Positions 7,715-17,908 are shown, counted from the first letter of the stretch. The stretch: 64,000 nt of DNA from Zoogloeaceae bacterium (GCA_024235635.1 JACKMA010000002.1:558001-622000), one strand, 5' to 3'. The notes: a model not told the origin generated them from the letters alone. Made by a program: numbers and translations.

Positions 7715-7851
7715 TGCAGTGTCTCCGTCGCTGCACCGGCCCGTGTGCGCCGGGCCCTATGCATTCCGCTATAACGGCAGATTGTGTCGGACCGTTAATC
7801 GGATTTTCCGAGGAGTCTAGCAACTGCTTGGGCGAAAGTGTTCGATCGGCT

Positions 7852-8928
7852 TCAGACGACCGGCACCACGGCCTTGATCTGGGCATAGATGACCATGCCC
7901 GGCTCCAGTGCCAGCAGGTCCCGCGAGCGCCGGGTGATGCGCGCGAGCAGTTGTGCCCCCGACCCGGTGCGCAGGCGTACCAGACACTGGGTCGCGTCGT
8001 CGTCGCCGCCGATCGCCTCGATCACGGCGGGCACGATGTTGGTGATGCTCGAACCTTCCGGCCGGAACAAGGCCAGGCTGACATCGCGGGCATGGACCCT
8101 GAGGCGCAGCCGACGCCCGATCTCGTAGCCGACGCGCGCGCTCCACAGATCGATGCCGTCCACGTCGAGACGGGTCAGGCCGTAGGCCGAGTCGTGGCCC
8201 GAGACACGGGCGTCCAGCACCACCGAAGCCTGATCGCTCGCGGCCAGCGGCGAGTCTAGGCTGGCCATGACTTCGCCGACCGGGCCCGCCATGCCTACCC
8301 GACCCTGGTCCATCAGGACCAGGTGGTCGGCCAGCTGGGCGACCTCGTCGAGGGCGTGGGTCACGTATAGCACCGGGATCGACAACCGGCGGTGCAGGCG
8401 CTCGAGGTAGGGCAGGATCTCGCGCTTGCGGTCCGCGTCGAGGGCCGCGAGCGGTTCGTCCATCAGCAGCAATCGCGGCGACGCGCAGAGGGCCCGGGCG
8501 ATGGCCACCCGCTGGCGCTCGCCGCCGGACAGCGCCGCCGGCATGCGATCCATCAGGCGGTCGATGCCCAGCAGTTCCATCAGCTTGCCGTCCGGACGGT
8601 CACCCTGCCCCCCACGCCGGCTGGCGAAGGCGAGGTTGCCGCGGACCGACAGATGGGGAAACAGGCTGGCCTCCTGGAACACATAGCCGAGCGGCCGGCG
8701 GTGCGTCGGCAGCCATCGCCGGGTTTCACTGTCCTGCCAGCAGTCCTCGCCGATCCGCATCAGGCCGTGGTCGGAGCGCGTCAACCCGGCCGCACAGCGG
8801 AGCACCGTGGTCTTGCCGCAGCCCGAGGGTCCGAACAGGACGCTGACCCCCGTGTCGGGCAATTCGAGCGTGACGTCGAGCGAAAAGCCCGGGCGCTCGA
8901 GCCTGAAGCGGGCCTCGACGCCGCTCAA
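7852..8928 (-). CDS. modC: ModC, molybdate ABC transporter ATPase
   Basis: This 358-residue cytoplasmic ATPase powers molybdate import. Walker A (GPSGCGKTT) lies near residue 37, the Q-loop region in VFQEASLFPHL, the ABC signature LSGGERQRVAIARAL near 135, Walker B LLLMDEPLAALD, and a C-terminal TOBE domain that binds oxyanion. The start is inferred as TTG, giving MSGVEARFRL and a TTGA overlap with the modB stop; no ATG fits the family start. The order modA-modB-modC on the minus strand matches the usual operon. Molybdate supply serves the FeMo-cofactor of the surrounding nif genes. Confidence 0.93.
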   Translation of the reverse strand: MSGVEARFRLERPGFSLDVTLELPDTGVSVLFGPSGCGKTTVLRCAAGLTRSDHGLMRIGEDCWQDSETRRWLPTHRRPLGYVFQEASLFPHLSVRGNLAFASRRGGQGDRPDGKLMELLGIDRLMDRMPAALSGGERQRVAIARALCASPRLLLMDEPLAALDADRKREILPYLERLHRRLSIPVLYVTHALDEVAQLADHLVLMDQGRVGMAGPVGEVMASLDSPLAASDQASVVLDARVSGHDSAYGLTRLDVDGIDLWSARVGYEIGRRLRLRVHARDVSLALFRPEGSSITNIVPAVIEAIGGDDDATQCLVRLRTGSGAQLLARITRRSRDLLALEPGMVIYAQIKAVVPVV

Positions 8929-9635
8929 GCGCCGCCCCTCAGCATGGCGGGCGTGGTGCTGACCGCGCGATTGATGAACTGGAGCGCCAGCAGCGCAATG
9001 AAGCTGAAGACCAGAAGGCACCCGGCGAGCAGGTGGGCGTGGGCGTACTCGAAGGCCTCGACGCGGTTGTAGATGGCGATCGATAGCACCTGGGTACGCC
9101 CCGGGATGTTGCCGCCGATCATCAGCACCACGCCGAATTCGCCCAGGGTGTGGGCAAATCCGAGCACCGCGGCGCTCAGCAGTCCGGGCCGGCTGAGGGG
9201 CAGAACGACGTGCCAGAAGGTGTCGAGGGGGCCGGCACGCAGGGTCGCCGCCACCTCGAGCATGCGCTCGCTGACGGCCGCGAAGCTCGCCTGCAGCGGC
9301 TGCACGACAAACGGCAGCGAGAACAGCGTCGATGCCACCACCAGCCCCGGAAAGGTGAACGGCAGCAAGCCGATGCCGAGCGACTCGGTGAGGCGGCCGA
9401 CCGGCCCCTGGGGACCAAGCAGCACCAGCAGGTAGAAGCCGAGTACGGTCGGCGGCAGCACCAGCGGCACCGCGACCAGTGCCGACACCAGGCTACCCAG
9501 GCGCGAATGCGTGCGCGCAAGCCACCACGCCAGCGGCAGGCCGATGGCGAACAGGATCAGCAGAGTGACGGCTGCCAGCCTGGCGGTGAGCGCAATCGCC
9601 TGCCAGTCTTCGGTCGCGAGGGATAGGTCGGGCAT
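8925..9635 (-). CDS. modB: ModB, molybdate ABC transporter permease
   Basis: This 236-residue inner-membrane protein has about five to six hydrophobic helices, typical of ModB. The EAA-type cytoplasmic loop appears as VAATLRAGPLDTFWHVVLPLSRPG around residue 128, the contact for ModC. The family sequence LPPTVLGFYLLVLLG is present near residue 60. It starts with ATG, lies 140 bp after modA and overlaps modC by four bases. Length is normal. Confidence 0.95.
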   Translation of the reverse strand: MPDLSLATEDWQAIALTARLAAVTLLILFAIGLPLAWWLARTHSRLGSLVSALVAVPLVLPPTVLGFYLLVLLGPQGPVGRLTESLGIGLLPFTFPGLVVASTLFSLPFVVQPLQASFAAVSERMLEVAATLRAGPLDTFWHVVLPLSRPGLLSAAVLGFAHTLGEFGVVLMIGGNIPGRTQVLSIAIYNRVEAFEYAHAHLLAGCLLVFSFIALLALQFINRAVSTTPAMLRGGA

Positions 9636-9775
9636 CTACGGAGTCGGCGTCGAGGGCGCGCATCGAATGCCCGAAAGTGTGCCGCAAACGGGTTCGACGG
9701 TGAGTCGGCCAGCCGGCCACGCCGAGAAGTATTTCCTGCGACATCGCGCGCATCGACGGTGGACCGTGCCGGTCG

Positions 9776-10525
9776 TCACGGTGGCACCCGGTAGCCGTAG
9801 TCGTCGATCACGCGTCGTGCCTGCGGCGATCCCATGAACTTCACAAGGGCCGCCGCGGCTGCGCTGTCTGCGCCCGGGCGCAACAGCACGAGATCCTGGG
9901 TGAGCGGTGCATGCATGTAGGCGGGAACGTGCCATGCCGAGCCGGACAGCAGACGCCCGTCACGCATGATCTGGGATAGCGCGACAAAGCCTGCCGGGAC
10001 GTTGCCGGAGGCGACGAACTGGAAGCTCTGCGAGATGCTCTCGGCCAGCACCAGGCGAGGCTTGAGGGTCTCCCACAAACCGAGTGCCTTGAGGGTCTGT
10101 TCGGCAGCACGACCGTAAGGCGCCAGCTTCGGATTGGCCAGTGCCAGCCGCTCGAGATCCGGATCGGCGAGGATTCGGCCACTCAGATCGACACGCGCCG
10201 GGTCCGGGCTCCACAGCGCCAGCCGCCCGATTGCGTAGGTCCGCCGGGAATCCGGGACCGCGAGGCCGAGCCGCTCGAGCATCTCGGGGGTGTCGGCGTC
10301 GGCCGCCAGCAGCACCGAGAACGGCGCACCATTGCGGATCTGCGCGTAGAGCTTGCCGGTCGAGCCGAAGGCCAGCCGTGCCCGATGTCCGGTGGCCTGT
10401 TCGAAGGACGCCGCGATTTCCTTCATCGGTGCCGTGAAGTTGGCGGCGACGGCAACCAGCACGTCGTCGGCACGGACGCTCGAGATCATCAGCAGCGCAG
10501 CCAGGCAGCAGAGAAATCTGCGCAT
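9776..10525 (-). CDS. modA: ModA, periplasmic molybdate-binding protein
   Basis: This 249-residue protein starts with a signal peptide (MRRFLCCLAALLMISSVRA, cleavage expected after VRA) and the mature start DDVLVAVAANFTAPMKEIA. Downstream, FGSTGKLYAQI and the PFSVLLAADADTPE loop match the molybdate-binding family. It captures molybdate in the periplasm for ModBC. The start was chosen at the signal-peptide ATG instead of an upstream in-frame codon. Upstream lie a sigma-54-like promoter and a perfect NifA-type site, so the transporter is probably induced with nitrogenase. Confidence 0.95.
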   Translation of the reverse strand: MRRFLCCLAALLMISSVRADDVLVAVAANFTAPMKEIAASFEQATGHRARLAFGSTGKLYAQIRNGAPFSVLLAADADTPEMLERLGLAVPDSRRTYAIGRLALWSPDPARVDLSGRILADPDLERLALANPKLAPYGRAAEQTLKALGLWETLKPRLVLAESISQSFQFVASGNVPAGFVALSQIMRDGRLLSGSAWHVPAYMHAPLTQDLVLLRPGADSAAAAALVKFMGSPQARRVIDDYGYRVPP

Positions 10526-10559
10526 GTCGGGGTTCCGTCGGTGACTCGGGTGACGAACA

Positions 10560-10574
10560 GCGACAATCGTGCCA
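10560..10574 (-). promoter_or_regulatory. Putative sigma-54 promoter of modABC
   Basis: On the minus strand the site reads TGGCACGATTGTCGC. The -24 half is perfect and the GG-N10-GC spacing holds, but the -12 half is TCGC rather than TTGC. It lies 35 bp upstream of the modA start, and a palindromic TGT-N10-ACA site is 111 bp further upstream. Confidence 0.65.
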
Positions 10575-10683
10575 ATCGCCGGCGCCCGGGCCGAATTGCC
10601 GCCGGGCCGCGCCGTCGTGGTGCATGGTACCCGTGGCAAGATCCTGGCGTCATGTGACGTTTCGCCGCGACGCTGACCCGCGG

Positions 10684-10701
10684 CTGTCGCATATGCGACA
10701 G
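10684..10701. promoter_or_regulatory. Perfect 18-bp palindrome containing a NifA-type activator site
   Basis: The site CTGTCGCATATGCGACAG is a perfect inverted repeat that contains TGT-N10-ACA. It lies between the divergent modA gene and the TIR-like frames. Its distance to the modA -24/-12 element equals that seen at the other nif promoters. A different palindrome-binding regulator could also use it. Confidence 0.65.
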
Positions 10702-10813
10702 GCCGCGTCGCGATAGTCGCCGCGGCGGTCGTTCAGGCTGGCGGGGAAGCAGGGTGGCAAGGCAGGCCCGATGCAGATGCTATATTGATGCACGCCGCTG
10801 CGCTGAAGAACGG

Positions 10814-11050
10814 ATGACGATGGCCCAAACGCACGTGCGACCCGTGTGCTTCATGGCGACGCCCCTCGGTACTGCGGCGTTGGCACCCAGACCGCAGGGC
10901 TCGGCCGAGACGATCGACGTCGACACGCTGTGGCACAAGGTCCTGGCGCCGATGGTCGATGAACCGGGCGACGAGCCGGTGCGCGCCGACCGGTCTGCCC
11001 TGGCCGCGCTTGTCGGCGCCATGCGAGGTCTGCTTGCGCCCCGGCCCTAG
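10814..11050 (+). CDS. Short TIR/deoxyribosyltransferase-like fragment
   Basis: This 78-residue frame begins MTMAQTHVRPVCFMATPLGT. The pattern CFMATP, then DVDTLWHKVLAPMV, then EPVRADR resembles the first half of the TIR-like/nucleoside deoxyribosyltransferase-like fold, which in related proteins reads CFVMMPF...vikPa...vRAD. The second half, with the catalytic Asp and Glu, is missing because a TAG stops the frame. It may be a truncated or frameshifted relic, or a small stand-alone protein. It overlaps the start of the next frame, which carries a complete copy of the same kind of domain. Codon bias is typical of the window until the last twenty codons. Confidence 0.5.
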   Translation: MTMAQTHVRPVCFMATPLGTAALAPRPQGSAETIDVDTLWHKVLAPMVDEPGDEPVRADRSALAALVGAMRGLLAPRP

Positions 11051-12083
11051 TCCGCTTCACAGCCGTTTCAACGGATTCTGTCTGGGCGCCTTTGTCGGCG
11101 GAGGCCGACAGGCACTGGCCGCACCCCGCTATGGCGCGATCCGGCGCCGGGTGCATGAATTCCTCGACGAGATCGGCATTGACCTCCGATTTCCTGCACG
11201 CCAGCCGACGTTCGCAGCGCGCTACCCGTCGCTGGTGGGCACGATGATGAGCGAATTGCGCAGTCGGGATGCCGAAATGCACGCGTGCTTCGGCATCGGC
11301 CAGATGGCGGCCCTGCTCGCCGGCGGCTATGCCGGCACCACGCCGCCCATGCGGGCCAAACTGCGCGATCGTTGGCAGCCGGAACTGCAGCGGCTCGGAC
11401 TCGGCCCGGACGCCTTCGAGCGCTTTGTCGGCCGCTTGGACGAGACCGCTCGCGGCCGCGACGCGGTGGCGATGATCAGCCAGGTCTACCTGCTGCTGGC
11501 CGATCTGCTGCAGCCGCTGCCGGCCGAGCCCGATACCTGCTTCGTCGCGATGCCGTTCAAGCAACCGTATGCGGGCCAGTTCTGCCGCTGGTACCGGCCG
11601 GCGCTGGCGCGGGCCGGCTTTCGCGCGATCCGTGCCTGGGGCGGGCTCACCGACGAGGAATACTACCCGTTCATCGCGCCGCTGATCGCCCGCTGTGCCG
11701 CGGTGCTGGCCGACCTGTCGGCACGCAACCTCAATGTCGCCAACGAGGTCGGACTGGCGCACGGCGCCAACTGCCCGACCTTTCTGGTGATCCGCGCCGA
11801 TGCCGGGCCACCGCCGTCGAATCTGGCCGATCTGTTGATCCTGCGCTACGACCGCAAGCTGCCCGGCTGGCCCGAGAACGACATCGACCGCCTGGCCGAA
11901 TTCGTCGACCTGCACTGGCGCGCATACGTCTCTTCACTGACACACGAGGCACTGATCCACGAGGCTGCCCATCGGCTGCTGCAGATGCTGCTGGCGGCCG
12001 GCGAGCCGGTGCCTGATGGGCTATGGCAGCTGGCGCGCGTCGAACCTCGGGCCGGGGGACGCTCAGCTGGCAAGGGCGAGTAG
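10959..12083 (+). CDS. Protein with C-terminal TIR/deoxyribosyltransferase-like domain
   Basis: The frame is up to 374 residues. A helical N-terminal region (from about RFNGFCLGAFVGGGRQALA) is followed near residue 195 by a TIR-like/nucleoside 2-deoxyribosyltransferase-like domain. Landmarks are CFVAMPFKQPYAG, WYRPALARAGFRAIRAW, an ADLSARNLNVANEVGLAHG segment with the expected Asp and Glu, and a final ILRYD strand. Such domains hydrolyse NAD-type or nucleoside bonds in several families, including immune effectors, but many are uncharacterised. The start is uncertain: the first 30 codons overlap the preceding frame and are unlikely to be real, and GTG at 11151 is a candidate. No partner gene of a known defence system is adjacent. 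Confidence 0.6.
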   Translation: MNRATSRCAPTGLPWPRLSAPCEVCLRPGPSPLHSRFNGFCLGAFVGGGRQALAAPRYGAIRRRVHEFLDEIGIDLRFPARQPTFAARYPSLVGTMMSELRSRDAEMHACFGIGQMAALLAGGYAGTTPPMRAKLRDRWQPELQRLGLGPDAFERFVGRLDETARGRDAVAMISQVYLLLADLLQPLPAEPDTCFVAMPFKQPYAGQFCRWYRPALARAGFRAIRAWGGLTDEEYYPFIAPLIARCAAVLADLSARNLNVANEVGLAHGANCPTFLVIRADAGPPPSNLADLLILRYDRKLPGWPENDIDRLAEFVDLHWRAYVSSLTHEALIHEAAHRLLQMLLAAGEPVPDGLWQLARVEPRAGGRSAGKGE

Positions 12084-12326
12084 GTCTCGGGGAGGCTGAG
12101 GGCCGGCAGCAAGCGCCCGGCATGGTCGCCTTGCAGTGACTGGCGGGCTTCGGGCTGCCCCGCTCGCAGCGTCCCACGCCGTCGCTGCACCACCCGCCTG
12201 TCGTGGCCGCAAGTTGCCGAAGCCACCGGCGCTGCCCGCAAACGATCGGGCCTTTGTCGTCGTGCGTCGTTTCTGGTACGGTTCTTCGCCCGTTTCTTCA
12301 CGACGACTTTCAGCGAGGATCGACCA

Positions 12327-13445
<1,119 letters not shown>

Positions 13446-13538
13446 GCGGCCGCAACCGGCGGGCCGCAGCGCCCACCGTTCCCGATGGGTGGCCGTGCCA
13501 GCGGCCACGCCGCATCATCGTTCGAAGGACCCGACGGC

Positions 13539-14714
13539 ATGTACAAGATTCGTACCTATAACGCGATCTCGGTCAAAGGCCTCGATCGCTTCCCGCGCCA
13601 GGGCTACGAGGTCGCGAGCGACCTGCCGAACCCGGACGCCTTCCTGATCCGCAGCCAGAAGCTGCACGAGATCGACTTCCCGCCGACACTCAGGGCGATC
13701 GGGCGCGCCGGCGCCGGCGTCAACAACGTGCCGCTGCCGCGCTGCAACGAACAAGGCATCGTCGTCTTCAATGCGCCCGGGGCCAATGCCAACGCCGTCA
13801 AGGAGCTGGTGCTCGCCGGCATGCTGCTGGCGGCACGCGACATCTACCAGGGCATGAGCTTCGTCGATGACATGGCGCCGCAGGAGGGTCTCGACGCGAC
13901 TCTCGAGAAGGAAAAGAAACGCTTTGCCGGCACCGAGCTCTTCGGCCGTACGCTTGGGGTCGTCGGCCTCGGCAACATCGGCTCGCTGGTCGCCAACATG
14001 GGGCTCGCGCTCGGCATGAAGGTGGTCGGCTACGACCCGGCGATCAGCGTCGAGGCCGCATGGCGCCTGTCGAGCGAGGTCGAGAAGATGGACAACCTGA
14101 ACAGCCTGTTCGGAAGGGCCGACTACATCAGCCTGCACCTGCCGGCACTCGAGGCGACGCGGGGCCTGGTGAACGACGCCCTGCTCGCCTGCGTCAAGCC
14201 GGGTACCGTGCTGTTGAACTTCGCGCGCGGCGAGATCGTCGATCGCGATGCGGTCAAGCGCGCACTCGACGGCGAGCGTCTGCATCGCTATGTCTCGGAC
14301 TTTCCGGCCAACGACACCCTCGGCCACGCACGCATGCTGCAGATGCCGCATATCGGTGCCAGCACCACCGAGGCCGAGGAGAACTGCGCGGTGATGGTCG
14401 CCGATCAACTGATCGACTTCCTCGAGCACGGCAACATCCGCAATTCGGTGAACTTCCCGCAGATCTCGCTGCCGCGCTCGACGCCGGTGCGTATCACCAT
14501 CACCAACCGCAACGTGCCCAGCGTGCTGAACAAGATCACGGCGGTGATCGCCGAACACAACATCAACATCGTCGACATCCTCAACAAGAGCCGCGAGGCG
14601 ATCGCCTACAACATCATCGACCTCGACGCGCGCCCGGGCGACGACGCGTTGGCCGCGCTGCAGTCGATCGACGAAGTCGTCAACGTGCGGGTGATCGATA
14701 CGACGCGCGGCTGA
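13539..14714 (+). CDS. serA: D-3-phosphoglycerate dehydrogenase
   Basis: This 391-residue protein catalyses NAD-dependent oxidation of 3-phosphoglycerate, the first step of serine synthesis. The Rossmann motif VVGLGNIGSLVANMG lies near residue 147. Catalytic region residues include Arg in LNFARGEIVDRDAV and His in MPHIGASTTEAEEN. A C-terminal ACT domain begins around residue 315 (VRITITNRNVPSVLNKIT) and probably senses serine. The ATG (MYKIRTYN) was chosen over an upstream in-frame codon because the substrate-binding domain starts here. It pairs with serC upstream. Confidence 0.94.
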   Translation: MYKIRTYNAISVKGLDRFPRQGYEVASDLPNPDAFLIRSQKLHEIDFPPTLRAIGRAGAGVNNVPLPRCNEQGIVVFNAPGANANAVKELVLAGMLLAARDIYQGMSFVDDMAPQEGLDATLEKEKKRFAGTELFGRTLGVVGLGNIGSLVANMGLALGMKVVGYDPAISVEAAWRLSSEVEKMDNLNSLFGRADYISLHLPALEATRGLVNDALLACVKPGTVLLNFARGEIVDRDAVKRALDGERLHRYVSDFPANDTLGHARMLQMPHIGASTTEAEENCAVMVADQLIDFLEHGNIRNSVNFPQISLPRSTPVRITITNRNVPSVLNKITAVIAEHNINIVDILNKSREAIAYNIIDLDARPGDDALAALQSIDEVVNVRVIDTTRG

Positions 14715-14759
14715 GGGCGTCGCCTAGGGCGCGCCGGCTTGGCCGCAGACTGCGGATTG

Positions 14760-16400
14760 TCAAAGTCGAAGATCCGGGGTCAGGCGCGCGGCGTCCAGTT
14801 TGAGATGGATCAGGAAGGGGCCGTCGCCACGTGCCGCCCGTGCCAGCGCACGCTCGAAGGCGAGCGCCGAGGCGACGGCCTCGGCGTGCACGCCATAGGC
14901 CTGCGCCAGCGCGACGAAATCCGGATTGACCAGGCGGGTGCCGGCGACCCGGCCCGGGAAGCGCCGTTCCTGATGCATGCGGATGGTGCCGTACTGGCCG
15001 TTATCGACGACGATGAAGACGATGCCCAGTCGCTCGGCGACCGCGGTCGCCAGTTCCTGACCATGCATCAGGAAACAGCCGTCGCCGGCCCAGCACGCCA
15101 CCCGCCGGTCGGGATGCCGCAGCGCCGCGGCGATCGCCGCCGGCACGCCATAGCCCATGCTGCCGGAGGTCGGCGCAAGCTGGGTGCCGCGGCGGCGCCA
15201 GGAGTAGTGCCGGTGCAGCCAGATCGCATAATTGCCGGCACCATTGCAGACGATGCCCTTTTCCCCGAGCCACGCCGCCAGCGACTGGACGATGGCGGCC
15301 AGCGGCAGTTCGCCGGGCGCGTCCCGCGGCTGCAGGAAGCGCTGCCAGTCCCGGTGGGCCTCGCCGGCTGCCGTCCCCGCGATTCGGTCCGGCGGCGGTT
15401 CGAGACGAGCCAGCGCCTCGCTGCAGGCGGGCATCGCGGAGACGATCGCCAGATCCGCCTGATAGACGCGGCCGAGTTCGGCGGCGTCCGGGTGCACATG
15501 CACCAGGGTCTGTGCCGGCCGCGGGGCGTCGATCAGACGATAGCCGCCGGTCGTGATCTCGCCGAGACGGCTGCCCAGCACGAGCAGCAGGTCGGCGCCC
15601 CGGATGCGGCTCGCGAGCGCCGGGTCGATGCCGATGCCGACGTGGCCCGCGTAGCATCCATGGTGATTGTCGAACACGTCCTGGCGGCGGAACGAGACCC
15701 CGACCGGCAGCGCCCAGCGTTCGGCGAAGCGCTGCAGCGCCTCGCTTGCGGGCTGCGTCCAGCCCGGGCCACCGGCCAGCACGAAGGGCCGTTCGGCTGC
15801 GACCAGCAACTGCCCTAGTTCAGCCAACGAGGCCGCATCGGGTGTCGGTGACGGGATCGGCGGCGATGCGAGCGCCACTGCCTGGCAGCACTCGCGAAGC
15901 ATGTCTTCGGGCAGGGTGACGACGACAGGTCCTGGACGTCCGCTGACGGCACAGAGCCAGGCGCGGGCCAGCAGTTCGGGCATGCGCCGGGCGTCGTCGA
16001 TGCGGATGACCGCTTTCGCGACCTGGCCGTACATGGCCTCGAAATCGATCTCCTGGAAGGCCTCACGGCCCCGGTTGGGCCGCGGCACGTCGCCGACGAA
16101 CAGCAGCATCGGCGTCGAGTCCTGCCGCGCGACATGGACGCCGGCGCTGGCATTGGTCGCACCCGGGCCGCGGGTGACGAAACAGACGCCGGGCCGTTGG
16201 GTGAGCTTGCCCCAGGCCTCGGCCATCATCGCCGCCCCACCCTCCTGGCGGCAGGCGACGAAGCGGATCGGTGCGTCGATCATCGCATCCAGCACGTCTA
16301 GGTAGCTCTCGCCCGGCACGCCGAAAACGGTGTCGACGCCGAACAGGCGAAGCTGATCGACCAGTACCGCGGCCGCAGTGCCGACGCTCGACCCGGTCAT
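14760..16400 (-). CDS. Thiamine-diphosphate-dependent enzyme, acetolactate synthase-like
   Basis: This 546-residue three-domain ThDP enzyme has an N-terminal pyrimidine-binding domain with the catalytic Glu in VACRQEGGAAMMAEAWG (~residue 49), a central domain, and a C-terminal pyrophosphate domain with the GDGCFLMHGQELATA motif ending in NGQYG. It resembles large-subunit acetolactate synthases and related decarboxylases. No regulatory subunit gene is adjacent, so a catabolic decarboxylase or carboligase role is as likely as branched-chain synthesis. Its ATG overlaps the stop of the ALDH gene as ATGA, indicating one operon and perhaps one pathway. The substrate is not predictable from sequence. 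Confidence 0.8.
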   Translation of the reverse strand: MTGSSVGTAAAVLVDQLRLFGVDTVFGVPGESYLDVLDAMIDAPIRFVACRQEGGAAMMAEAWGKLTQRPGVCFVTRGPGATNASAGVHVARQDSTPMLLFVGDVPRPNRGREAFQEIDFEAMYGQVAKAVIRIDDARRMPELLARAWLCAVSGRPGPVVVTLPEDMLRECCQAVALASPPIPSPTPDAASLAELGQLLVAAERPFVLAGGPGWTQPASEALQRFAERWALPVGVSFRRQDVFDNHHGCYAGHVGIGIDPALASRIRGADLLLVLGSRLGEITTGGYRLIDAPRPAQTLVHVHPDAAELGRVYQADLAIVSAMPACSEALARLEPPPDRIAGTAAGEAHRDWQRFLQPRDAPGELPLAAIVQSLAAWLGEKGIVCNGAGNYAIWLHRHYSWRRRGTQLAPTSGSMGYGVPAAIAAALRHPDRRVACWAGDGCFLMHGQELATAVAERLGIVFIVVDNGQYGTIRMHQERRFPGRVAGTRLVNPDFVALAQAYGVHAEAVASALAFERALARAARGDGPFLIHLKLDAARLTPDLRL

Positions 16401-17908
16401 TGGAAGTCGATGCCCTGAGCCAACGGCAGCGTGGCGGAGTAATTGATCGTGTTGGTGGCCCGGCGCATGTACGACTTCCATGCGTCGGAGCCGGCCTCGC
16501 GACCGCCGCCGGTGTCCTTTTCACCGCCGAAGGCGCCGCCGATCTCGGCACCCGACGGACCGATGTTGACGTTGACGATGCCGCAATCGCTGCCACTGGC
16601 GGAAACGAAGGTCTCGGCCTCGGCGAGATCGCCGGTAAAGATCGACGACGCCAGGCCCTGCGGAACGCCATTGTTCAGCGCGATGGCGTCCTCGAGGCTG
16701 CGATAGCGCAGGACATACAGAATCGGCGCAAAGGTCTCGCGACACACCAGACGGTTCTGGGCGGCGGCTTCGACGATCGCCGGGCGAACGTAGTGGCCGC
16801 CCTCGCTGCCCGGCACCCGGACGCGGCTGCCGCCGACAACCCGCCAGCCGTCGTCGCGGGCGGCGGCCAGGGCTGTCTGCTGCATCGCGAAGGCGCGGGC
16901 ATCGATCAATGGCCCGACCAAGACCCCGGGCTCGAGCGGGTCGCCCACCGACAGCGAGGCGTAGATCGCCTGCAGCCGCTCGAGCAGTGGATCGGCGACC
17001 GAGTCGTGCACGATCAGGCGGCGCAGGCTGGTGCAGCGCTGCCCCGCGGTGCCGACTGCAGAAAACACGATCGCGCGCTCGCACAATGCCAGGTCCGCGC
17101 TCGGTGCGACCACCATCGCATTGTTGCCGCCGAGCTCGAGCAGGCAGCGACCCAGCCTGTGCGCGACACGGACGGCGACGCTCCGCCCCATTTCGGTGGA
17201 GCCGGTGGCGGACAGCAGGGCCACGCGACGATCACGCGCGATGCCGTCGCCGAGCTCGGCACCACCCACGAGCACCGTGGCCAGTCCTTCCGGCACGTCG
17301 TCCATGTCGCTCGCCGAGGCAATCAGCAAGGCATGGCAGGCCAGTGCAGTCAGCGGAGTCTTCTCGGACGGCTTCCAGACCACTGCGTCGCCGCATACCA
17401 GCGCAATCGCCGCATTCCAGGCCCAGACCGCGACCGGAAAATTGAATGCGCTGATCACGCCGCAGACGCCGAGCGGATGCCAGGTCTCCATCATCCGGTG
17501 GCCGGGTCGCTCAGTCGCCATGGTCAGGCCATAGAGCTGGCGCGAGAGCCCGACCGCGAAATCGCAGATGTCGATCATCTCCTGGACTTCACCGAGTGCC
17601 TCCGACAGGATCTTGCCGTTCTCGATGCTGACGAGCCGCGCCAACGCGGGCTTCTCACGTCTCAGCCGATCGCCGAAACGGCGCACCAGTTCCGCCCGCC
17701 GAGGCGGCGGCACCGTGCGCCAGTGCAGAAACGCGCGACCGGCCCGCGTCAGCGTAGCCTCGAGTTCGGCCTCCCCGGCCGGCGCCAAGCGGGCGAGGAG
17801 GCCATCGTCGATCGGGCTGCGAACCATCAGCTCGCCGTCCTGCGCGGGAACACCCAGCGCGGCCAGATACGCCATGACTTCGTCACGGAATCTGCTTGCG
17901 TCTGCCAT
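16397..17908 (-). CDS. ALDH7-type aldehyde dehydrogenase (L-piperidine-6-carboxylate dehydrogenase-like)
   Basis: This 503-residue NAD(P)-dependent aldehyde dehydrogenase has the catalytic Glu in LLELGGNNAMVV (~residue 265) and Cys in AGQRCTSLRRL (~residue 299). The C-terminal GGEKDTGGGREAGSDAW then TNTINYS is the hallmark of the ALDH7/AmaB group, which oxidises alpha-aminoadipic semialdehyde in lysine degradation. The ATG at 17908 has better ribosome-site spacing than one six bases upstream. The coupled ThDP enzyme suggests a shared amino-acid or 2-oxoacid route. The exact substrate is inferred from family only. Confidence 0.87.
   Translation of the reverse strand: MADASRFRDEVMAYLAALGVPAQDGELMVRSPIDDGLLARLAPAGEAELEATLTRAGRAFLHWRTVPPPRRAELVRRFGDRLRREKPALARLVSIENGKILSEALGEVQEMIDICDFAVGLSRQLYGLTMATERPGHRMMETWHPLGVCGVISAFNFPVAVWAWNAAIALVCGDAVVWKPSEKTPLTALACHALLIASASDMDDVPEGLATVLVGGAELGDGIARDRRVALLSATGSTEMGRSVAVRVAHRLGRCLLELGGNNAMVVAPSADLALCERAIVFSAVGTAGQRCTSLRRLIVHDSVADPLLERLQAIYASLSVGDPLEPGVLVGPLIDARAFAMQQTALAAARDDGWRVVGGSRVRVPGSEGGHYVRPAIVEAAAQNRLVCRETFAPILYVLRYRSLEDAIALNNGVPQGLASSIFTGDLAEAETFVSASGSDCGIVNVNIGPSGAEIGGAFGGEKDTGGGREAGSDAWKSYMRRATNTINYSATLPLAQGIDFQ

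Noticed and set aside
10760..10774. Sigma-54 promoter for the TIR-like frames
   Set aside because: GG-N10-GC spacing is present, but both boxes differ from consensus; too weak to list as a feature.
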